Of a stretch of 9,273 nt of DNA, positions 1 through 4,832 are shown one piece after another. Source of the stretch: Clostridia bacterium (lineage in GTDB: Bacteria > Bacillota > Clostridia > Oscillospirales > Acutalibacteraceae); the NCBI GenBank assembly GCA_017387165.1, contig JAFOFS010000007.1, forward strand, positions 1 to 9,273, given 5' to 3'. The stretch's first letter is position 1; every line of letters starts with the position of its first letter. The notes below the pieces were generated by a model. It did not search any database. It saw nothing but the letters and a program-made list of their open reading frames with translations, and was not told the DNA's origin. Both the position numbers and the translations under genes were made by a program.

Positions 1-2
1 CG

Positions 3-1142
3 CCGATGTATATGCCCGAAAACTGCAACCTGGAGGACGTGGCCCACATCAAGAAGTTTGTGGACATTCCGGTGGTCTGTGCCGGTCGTATGGACGCCGA
101 GGTCGGCGCGCAGGCGGTCGCGGACGGTAAGATCGACGCGGTCGGCGTCGCCCGTCAGTTCCTGGTCGATCCCGAATGGGTCACCAAGCTGATCGAAGAC
201 CGTCTGGAGGATATCAAGCCGTGCATCTGCTGCCACAGCGGCTGCTTCAACTTCTCCTCCTCCAAGGGTCACGCCAACACGCAGGCGCTGACCGACACGA
301 TGGGTCTGGCGCGCTGTGCGCTCAATCCCGAAACCATGCAGTCGAAGAAATACTACATCGCCCCTGCCAAGAAGCAGAAGAAGATCGCGGTGGTCGGCGG
401 CGGTATCGGCGGTATGGAAGCCGCTATCGTCTGCGCCAAACGCGGTCACGCGGTGACTCTGTACGAAAAGACCGACAAGCTGGGCGGCGTGTTTATCGCC
501 GCGGCGGCGCCGTCCTTTAAGGAAAAAGACCGCGCGTTGATCGCGTGGTACATCCGCGAGCTGTCCAAGTACCCGATCGAGGTCAAGCTGAATACCGCCG
601 TCACCGACGTCGCGTCGCTGGAGGCGGACGAGGTGATCATCGCGACCGGTGCGGTCGCCAAGAAGATTCCGGTCAAGGGAGCGGAAACGGCGGTTGAGGC
701 GGTGGATTACCTGCTCGGTAACAAGACGGTGGGAGACAACGTCGTGGTGATCGGCGGCGGTCTGACCGGCTGCGAGATCGCGTATGACCTGTACTTAAAC
801 GGCAAAAAGCCGACCGTCGTGGAGATGCAAGACGACCTCATCACCACCCCCGGTATCTGTCTGGCCAACACCAGCTACCTCCGCGATTTCTTCAAAGCCA
901 ACAGCGTGCCGGTGTATCTGGAAACCGCGTTGTCCGAGATCGGTGACGGCAGCGTCACCCTCAAGGACAAGGAGGGCAAAACCTTCACCGTACCGGCCGA
1001 TTCGGTCATTTTGTCGGTCGGCTACAACCCGGCGCCGCTGGCGACCAAGGGTAAGCACGTCCACGTGATCGGTGATGCCGATCAGGTCGGCAACCTCCGC
1101 AGCGTCATCTGGGGCGCGTGGAGTGTCGCGATGAAGCTGTAA
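3..1142 (+). CDS. Old Yellow Enzyme-family FAD/[4Fe-4S] oxidoreductase (2,4-dienoyl-CoA reductase / BaiCD-like), 5' truncated by window edge
   Basis: This is the C-terminal ~379 residues of an NADH-dependent flavin ene-reductase. The family is usually about 640-680 aa, so most of the FMN TIM barrel lies upstream of the window and the in-frame ATG at 6 is internal. Counting that Met as residue 1, the barrel tail (residues 21-62, VVCAGRMD, then GVARQFLVDPEW) is followed by the Fe-S cysteines C73, C76, C80 and C104. Next comes a FAD-binding GGGIGG at 131-136, then a second dinucleotide-binding GGGLTG at 250-255 (probably NADH), and the terminal IGDAD region at 355-359. Characterised members reduce activated C=C bonds of enoyl-CoAs, enoates or 3-oxo-4-ene bile acids; others demethylate N-methyl amines. 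The sequence does not decide the substrate. It lies 40 nt upstream of aconitase X, probably in one operon. One oddity is that the gap from C80 to C104 is 23 residues, where E. coli FadH has 11. The family call is firm; the exact reaction is unknown. Confidence 0.9.
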   Translation, partial: PMYMPENCNLEDVAHIKKFVDIPVVCAGRMDAEVGAQAVADGKIDAVGVARQFLVDPEWVTKLIEDRLEDIKPCICCHSGCFNFSSSKGHANTQALTDTMGLARCALNPETMQSKKYYIAPAKKQKKIAVVGGGIGGMEAAIVCAKRGHAVTLYEKTDKLGGVFIAAAAPSFKEKDRALIAWYIRELSKYPIEVKLNTAVTDVASLEADEVIIATGAVAKKIPVKGAETAVEAVDYLLGNKTVGDNVVVIGGGLTGCEIAYDLYLNGKKPTVVEMQDDLITTPGICLANTSYLRDFFKANSVPVYLETALSEIGDGSVTLKDKEGKTFTVPADSVILSVGYNPAPLATKGKHVHVIGDADQVGNLRSVIWGAWSVAMKL

Positions 1143-1168
1143 GCATCTGCGAGTAAAACAAGTTCGTT

Positions 1169-1175
1169 AAGGAGG
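1169..1175 (+). promoter_or_regulatory. Ribosome binding site of the aconitase X large subunit
   Basis: AAGGAGG lies 7 nt before the ATG at 1183, inside the 40 nt gap after the flavoenzyme stop. It is a near-perfect Shine-Dalgarno sequence and fixes the start. No terminator or promoter-like sequence is visible in the gap, which supports co-transcription with the upstream gene. Confidence 0.8.
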
Positions 1176-1182
1176 AAATCCG

Positions 1183-2457
1183 ATGATTCTGACGCAAGAA
1201 CAACAGGCCATTCTGAATGGCGAAAAGGGCGAAACGCTGGCGAAGGTGATGAAAACGCTGGTGATGTACGGCGACGCCTTCGAGGCGGAAAAGCTGGTGC
1301 CCATCACTTCCAAGTATAACCACCTCGTGACCTCGTTCGGTCTGAAGGTGATGTCCCCGGTGTACGATCTGATGCAGCAGCTGCTGGATGCCGGCGTCTG
1401 CTCGGAGCAGAAATTCTCGGTGGATCCCCGTCCGCTGGACAAGAACGTCCCGGCGAATTTCCTGCAGAATTTCGTGTTCAACAAGTTTATGTACACCAAG
1501 CAGGATTTCTATGAGAAGCAGCTGGAAAAGCTCGGTCTGATGGATAAAAACGCGTTCTCCTGCACCTGCTATATGGACGAGCTGGGCAACAAGCCGCAAA
1601 AGGGCGACGTGCTGTCCTGGGCGGAGTCCAGCGCGGTGGTGTACGCCAACTCGGTGCTCGGCGCTCGCTGCAACCGCAACTCGGGTATCATCGACATTAT
1701 GGGTTCCATCGTCGGCTACGTGCCGTATTTCGGTCTGCTGACCGACGAGGGGCGTAAGGCAACTTGGGTGGTCAAGGTGCAGACCACCAAAAAGCCGGAG
1801 GCGCAGCTGCTCGGCTCCGCCATCGGTATGAAGGTGATGGAGGACGTGCCGTATGTGGTCGGTCTGGACCAATGGATCGGCACCGAATTAAACGACGCCG
1901 CCTGCGCGTATCTGAAGGACTTCGGCGCGGCGACCGCCTCCAACGGCGCGGTCGGCCTGTACCACATTGCCAATCTCACCCCCGAAGCGGTGGAGCAGGG
2001 CGAGGCGCTGATCGCGGAGGGCGCAAAGGAATATATCATTGACGACGAGGAACTGGCACGCGTACAGCGTGAGTACCCCGTCATCTGGAAAAATCCCGAT
2101 GCCAAGCCGAAGCTGTGCTTCGTCGGCTGTCCGCACCTGTCGCTGGAGCAGCTGAAAACCTGGACCGACAACATCGAAGCGTCGCTCGCCGCCAATGGAC
2201 AGAAAAAGGTCACCATCCCGACGGTGCTGACCGCCGCTCCCGGTGTGCTGGAAGCGTTTGATCAGACCGAATATGCGGCTCGTCTGAAAGCGACCGGCGT
2301 TATCACGTCGTATATCTGTCCGCTGATGTATATGAACAATCCGCTGTGCAAGAAGATGCCGGTGATCACGTCCTCGAACAAGCTGCGCACCTACACCAGC
2401 GCACGGTACTACACCGACGCGGAGATCCTGACGGCGATTACGGGAGGGAACAAGTGA
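1183..2457 (+). CDS. Aconitase X catalytic (large) subunit, DUF521 family
   Basis: This 424 aa protein is the catalytic subunit of an aconitase X (AcnX) dehydratase, a cytoplasmic Fe-S hydro-lyase. Known family activities are cis-3-hydroxy-L-proline dehydratase in bacteria and mevalonate-5-phosphate dehydratase in archaea. Diagnostic features are the block SWAESSAVVYANSVLGARCN at residues 145-164, GCPHLSLEQL at 315-324, and a late cysteine at 379 (YICPLMY). C127, C316 and C379 are the likely cluster ligands by analogy with the family. Length is typical. It departs from the family pattern as I know it: the usual CTPY is CTCY here (C127, C129), GARTNR is GARCNR (C163), and the VPTTLN segment is replaced by VDPRPLD near residues 80-86. 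It belongs to a divergent subgroup, so neither known substrate can be assumed. The start is fixed by AAGGAGG at 1169. The stop overlaps the small-subunit start by 1 nt (TGATG), implying translational coupling. Confidence 0.9.
   Translation: MILTQEQQAILNGEKGETLAKVMKTLVMYGDAFEAEKLVPITSKYNHLVTSFGLKVMSPVYDLMQQLLDAGVCSEQKFSVDPRPLDKNVPANFLQNFVFNKFMYTKQDFYEKQLEKLGLMDKNAFSCTCYMDELGNKPQKGDVLSWAESSAVVYANSVLGARCNRNSGIIDIMGSIVGYVPYFGLLTDEGRKATWVVKVQTTKKPEAQLLGSAIGMKVMEDVPYVVGLDQWIGTELNDAACAYLKDFGAATASNGAVGLYHIANLTPEAVEQGEALIAEGAKEYIIDDEELARVQREYPVIWKNPDAKPKLCFVGCPHLSLEQLKTWTDNIEASLAANGQKKVTIPTVLTAAPGVLEAFDQTEYAARLKATGVITSYICPLMYMNNPLCKKMPVITSSNKLRTYTSARYYTDAEILTAITGGNK
2442..2448 (+). promoter_or_regulatory. 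Ribosome binding site that sets the small-subunit start
   Basis: GGGAGGG sits 8 nt before the ATG at 2457, within the last codons of the large-subunit gene. It selects 2457 rather than the in-frame ATG at 2346. The extra 37 residues from 2346 would read the large-subunit coding sequence in another frame and look nothing like a protein of this family. Confidence 0.75.
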
Positions 2458-2900
2458 TGAAACAGTTTAAAGGTAGAGTGGTGACCCCCGGCGAAGTGAC
2501 CGCCGAGGCGGTCGTGACCAAGGAAGGCTTCAACACGCTGGCGTCCTTCCAGATGGCGCTGCAATTTGGCGATAAGGAGGTCAAGTGCGGCGACCAGAGC
2601 AACCAGCAGCTGTACGGCAAGCCGATGCTCGGCAAGGCGCTTTGCCTGCCGCAGACCATCGGCTCGACCACCGGCGGTCTGGTGCTGTACTGCGCCTGCT
2701 CGATGGGCAAAAACCCCGCGTGTATGCTGTTTGCCAACCACATCGACTCGTTGGCGGCGGCCGGCGCCGTGCTGGCGGACGTGTGGGTGGACGGCATCAC
2801 CATGCCGGTCGTCGATTCGCTGGGCGAGGAATTCCTCGAATACGTTCAGGACGGTATGACCGTCACGGTCAAGCCGGACGGCATCGTCGAAGTCGGCTGA
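2457..2900 (+). CDS. Aconitase X small (swivel) subunit, DUF126 family
   Basis: This 147 aa protein is the swivel-domain partner that closes over the active site of the AcnX large subunit. It matches DUF126 in length and in its central and C-terminal block: MLGKALCLPQTIGSTTGG (residues 57-74, with the S70 region corresponding to the conserved Gly-Ser loop), NPACMLFANHIDSLAAAGAV (86-105) and ITMPVVD (114-120). The segment before it, CGDQSNQQLYGKP (44-56), replaces the GGVDPxTGxI..H pattern typical of the family. That divergence agrees with the unusual large subunit and suggests the pair co-evolved for another substrate. In some organisms the two subunits are fused; here they are separate genes overlapping by 1 nt. 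This is the last gene of the + strand operon. Its stop is 10 nt from the inverted repeat of the intergenic element. Confidence 0.88.
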   Translation: MKQFKGRVVTPGEVTAEAVVTKEGFNTLASFQMALQFGDKEVKCGDQSNQQLYGKPMLGKALCLPQTIGSTTGGLVLYCACSMGKNPACMLFANHIDSLAAAGAVLADVWVDGITMPVVDSLGEEFLEYVQDGMTVTVKPDGIVEVG

Positions 2901-2910
2901 AGAAAACAGA

Positions 2911-2926
2911 AAAAAACTCCCCCTGT
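2911..2926 (+). repeat. Left terminal inverted repeat
   Basis: AAAAAACTCCCCCTGT is a perfect 16 bp reverse complement of 3298-3313. The A-run actually starts at 2910. Paired with the right end it gives a G/C stem flanked by A6 and U6, the architecture of a bidirectional intrinsic terminator, though with a loop of about 370 nt. Confidence 0.85.
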
Positions 2927-2960
2927 GACAATGGGTGATGTTCTTAGCGGAGAATTTATG

Positions 2961-2999
2961 CTTTGAGCAAAGTACAAGCATCGCATTTGACTAGTCAAA
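2961..2999. repeat. Short palindromes inside the element
   Basis: CTTTG-AG-CAAAG at 2961-2972 is a small hairpin. TTTGACTAGTCAAA at 2986-2999 is a perfect 14 bp palindrome. A further short hairpin, TGGGC-TAA-GCCCA, lies just beyond at 3008-3020. None resembles a known operator that I recognise; they continue the hairpin-rich pattern of the element. Confidence 0.6.
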
Positions 3000-3033
3000 C
3001 GCAAATATGGGCTAAGCCCAAGCCCTTATAACG

Positions 3034-3086
3034 ACAGAAAGAGATAACAAATCGGTTCGTAGCCGAAATGTTATCTCTTTTTCTGT
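3034..3086. repeat. Long nested hairpin
   Basis: ACAGAAAGAGATAACA (3034-3049) pairs with 3069-3086, a right arm that is identical to the complement except for two extra T. The loop contains a second stem, TCGG(T)/(G)CCGA at 3052-3066. Ordered nested pairing over 53 nt indicates a selected structure, in RNA or as cruciform DNA. It lies at the junction between the left part of the element and the short-hairpin array. Confidence 0.7.
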
Positions 3087-3092
3087 TGGTTT

Positions 3093-3267
3093 AATGAAAT
3101 CGTTGCGCGGCAACGATGAAATCTTCACTTCGTTCAGATGAAATCCAAGGACAAGTCCTCGGATGAAATCAAATCCGTCTAAATACAACCCTGCGAAGCA
3201 GGATTTCATCGCAAACGCGATTCCATCCACCGGAGGTGGATTTCACCCGTCGAAGACGGATTTGACT
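3093..3267. repeat. Array of short hairpins joined by GATGAAATC, then by its inverse GATTTCATC
   Basis: Four direct linker copies occur at 3093 (AATGAAATC), 3115, 3137 and 3162. Four inverted copies follow at 3202 (GATTTCATC), 3219 (one change), 3239 (one change) and 3259 (degenerate). Most intervals hold a small hairpin: ATCGTTGC/GCAACGAT (3099-3117), AGGAC/GTCCT (3148-3159), CCTGC-GAA-GCAGG (3190-3202), ATCGC-AAAC-GCGAT (3208-3221), ATCCACC-GGA-GGTGGAT (3225-3241) and CCGTC-GAA-GACGG (3247-3259). An imperfect one lies at 3121-3139. AAATCCGTC at 3171-3179 can also pair with 3255-3263, so the array can fold at two scales. Function is unknown. Confidence 0.75.
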
Positions 3268-3294
3268 GCGTGTTCTCCGTTAAGGATAACACGC
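3268..3294. repeat. Stem-loop next to the right inverted repeat
   Basis: GCGTGTT (3268-3274) pairs with AACACGC (3288-3294), and an inner TCC/GGA (3276-3278 with 3284-3286) can extend the stem. On the + strand a T6 run follows at 3308-3313, but 13 nt away, so this is not a standard terminator by itself. An alternative pairing, GATAACA (3285-3291) with TGTTATC (3313-3319), overlaps the stop codon of the minus-strand gene. Confidence 0.5.
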
Positions 3295-3297
3295 TAA

Positions 3298-3313
3298 ACA
3301 GGGGGAGTTTTTT
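3298..3313 (-). repeat. Right terminal inverted repeat
   Basis: ACAGGGGGAGTTTTTT is the exact reverse complement of the left end at 2911-2926. It lies 4 nt past the stop of the leftward-reading DUF4340 gene, so transcripts of that operon enter the element at once. Confidence 0.85.
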
Positions 3314-3317
3314 GTTA

Positions 3318-4832
3318 TCAGAAGAATTCGATGACGTCTTTACCGGCGAGCAGGTTGTCCCATTGCCGCAGGAGGGTGTCCACCTGCGTGGTGCGCACCA
3401 GGAAGTACCGTCCGTCATCCAGCACCGCCAGCGACCGCGAGGAGCCGCAGTACAGCGCGGCGGTTTCGGTGCTGCCGTTTGCCAGCGTGAGGGTGAGGGT
3501 CAGACTCGGCTGTTCGAAACCGACCAGGAACGCGTCCTTATCCGCTTCGCTGATTCCGAGATACCGATCGACGCTGACCAGCAGACCGTACAGGTTGCGG
3601 AGATTCTCGGAGTCTACCGTCTGTCCGTCAACGGTGACGGTCAGCTCGCGTCCCTCGCCGTGTACCAGCGTGAAAACGCTCTGCTTATCCGGCGAGGAGA
3701 GGGTGACCTTGCTTACGTTGCTGATGTTGGTGAGGAACAGCGTTTCGTACACGATATCCTCAAAGGCTGCGTCTACGAAAGCGGCGTCGGAGGCGGCCAC
3801 TTCGTATAAGACGTCCACGCCGTCCAACACGCAGTAGTAGTTGCCGTCTGCGTTTTTCTCGCTGAACGAGAAGTGGTAGGTGGCGGAATCGTACACTTCG
3901 GTGGTGGTGACCCCTGCGGAGTCGGTCTGATAGGTGTACACGCCCAGCACCAGCACCGCCTCGGTGGTCGGCTCGTCCAGCCCGACCTTCGCCAGATCGG
4001 CGGCGGTCGGATACGCCTTGACCGCCGTCAGCGCGGTCAGGTTGTTGAAGCCGGAACGCCAGGAGGACAACGCGTTGGGATCGGTGGAGGTGAGATAGGG
4101 CTCTTCGATGAGATAGGTGTTGAGCAGCGTCAGCGCCTCGCTGTCGGTATCACGCATAAAGCGGACGGTCAGCGGCTCTCGCTTACCGGTCAGTTCTAAC
4201 CGCATCAGCTGGGCGGCGCCGTTGGGGTCGTCTGCGCGGGGAATGGGGGTGGTCACCAGTTTACGGCCGATGTAGGCCACCGACGGCTCGCGGATGGTGA
4301 GCGCAAAGCTGCCGCTGACGCGGTAGACGGTGTCCTTGCCGCTTTCGCGGAAATACGCGCCGTCGCCCGACGGGGTATCGTTGCCCAGCTCGAAGGCGTA
4401 GACGGTACCGTCGGCATAGGTCACCGATACTTTGGTCGCTTTATCGAAGCCGTACAGGCTCGGGTCGCTGACCGAGGACGCCACCTGCGCGTCGGGGGTG
4501 ATCTTGTCCAGTTCACCGAGCAGCAGGTCCACCATCGCCGTTTGCACCGGCAGATCGGCGTACGCTTCGACGCGGTAAACGCCGGCGCTGTCGGCGCTGA
4601 CGGTGTAGGTTTCGTCAGCGTTTTGGACGGTTACGCTTCGGATGACCGTCTTACTGCCGTTGCTCTTATCGATCAACGGCGCCATGGTCGCGGCGGTGTT
4701 GCCGGTGGTGCTGCCGCCGGTCTGTCCGTTTCCATCCTCGGCAGGAGGAATCAGCAGGAGGACGATCAGCAGACCAACCAACACGACCAGCGCGATCGCG
4801 GCGATCACAAGACTGCGGATGCGTTTTTTCAT
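3318..4832 (-). CDS. Membrane-anchored DUF4340 protein, partner of the Gld-type ABC system
   Basis: This 504 aa protein has one N-terminal membrane segment (about residues 8-28, after MKKR), a Gly/Thr-rich linker (about 34-50) and a large extracytoplasmic region. It is recognised as DUF4340 from its sequence pattern and its position after gldG. A G-[FL]-[DE] motif preceded by a helix and followed by a beta-rich stretch appears three times, at residues 128 (GFDKAT), 284 (GLDEPT) and 438 (GFEQPS). The spacings of about 156 and 154 residues point to three related units. Function is unknown; presumably it works with the ABC transporter at the cell surface. The start at 4832 is supported by GGAGG 8 nt upstream and a 1 nt overlap (TAATG) with gldG. 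An in-frame start at 4922 would add 30 charged residues inside the gldG coding region and hide the signal anchor. The stop TGA at 3318-3320 is followed 1 nt later, in another frame, by TAA. Confidence 0.82.
   Translation of the reverse strand: MKKRIRSLVIAAIALVVLVGLLIVLLLIPPAEDGNGQTGGSTTGNTAATMAPLIDKSNGSKTVIRSVTVQNADETYTVSADSAGVYRVEAYADLPVQTAMVDLLLGELDKITPDAQVASSVSDPSLYGFDKATKVSVTYADGTVYAFELGNDTPSGDGAYFRESGKDTVYRVSGSFALTIREPSVAYIGRKLVTTPIPRADDPNGAAQLMRLELTGKREPLTVRFMRDTDSEALTLLNTYLIEEPYLTSTDPNALSSWRSGFNNLTALTAVKAYPTAADLAKVGLDEPTTEAVLVLGVYTYQTDSAGVTTTEVYDSATYHFSFSEKNADGNYYCVLDGVDVLYEVAASDAAFVDAAFEDIVYETLFLTNISNVSKVTLSSPDKQSVFTLVHGEGRELTVTVDGQTVDSENLRNLYGLLVSVDRYLGISEADKDAFLVGFEQPSLTLTLTLANGSTETAALYCGSSRSLAVLDDGRYFLVRTTQVDTLLRQWDNLLAGKDVIEFF

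Larger units (their letters stand above)
2911..3313. mobile_element. MITE-like non-coding element with 16 bp perfect terminal inverted repeats
   Basis: The 403 bp element is bounded by AAAAAACTCCCCCTGT (2911-2926) and its exact reverse complement ACAGGGGGAGTTTTTT (3298-3313). Homology between the ends continues inward: TTCTTAGCGGAGAA (2941-2954) matches the reverse complement of 3273-3286 at 12 of 14 positions. The interior is one hairpin after another and is clearly more AT-rich than the surrounding genes. It contains no credible reading frame, and the 72-codon minus-strand frame at 3012-3230 only crosses hairpins. No transposase is present and no target-site duplication is visible at the ends, so transposition, if it happens, would be driven in trans or is ancient. 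It fills the gap between two convergent operons, with 10 nt and 4 nt left over. The repeat structure is seen directly; mobility is inferred. Confidence 0.65.

Noticed and set aside
1105..1872. Long open frame of 255 codons antisense to the aconitase X gene, and similar long antisense frames at 4838-6004 and 6469-7362
   Set aside because: These are shadows of GC-rich genes, rich in His, Arg and Gly with no domain pattern, and lie opposite clearly recognisable proteins.
2346..2456. Longer aconitase X small subunit beginning at 2346
   Set aside because: The added residues come from an off-frame reading of the large subunit. The ATG at 2457 has GGGAGGG 8 nt upstream and gives the family length.
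3012..3230. Open frame of 72 codons on the minus strand inside the intergenic element
   Set aside because: It runs straight through several hairpins and linker repeats, has no good ribosome site, and its sequence is simply translated repeat. It is better explained as part of the non-coding element.
3093..3267. CRISPR-like repeat array
   Set aside because: The repeated unit is only 7-9 bp, it changes orientation halfway, the intervals are self-complementary and of unequal length (17-25 and 40 nt), and no cas gene is nearby.
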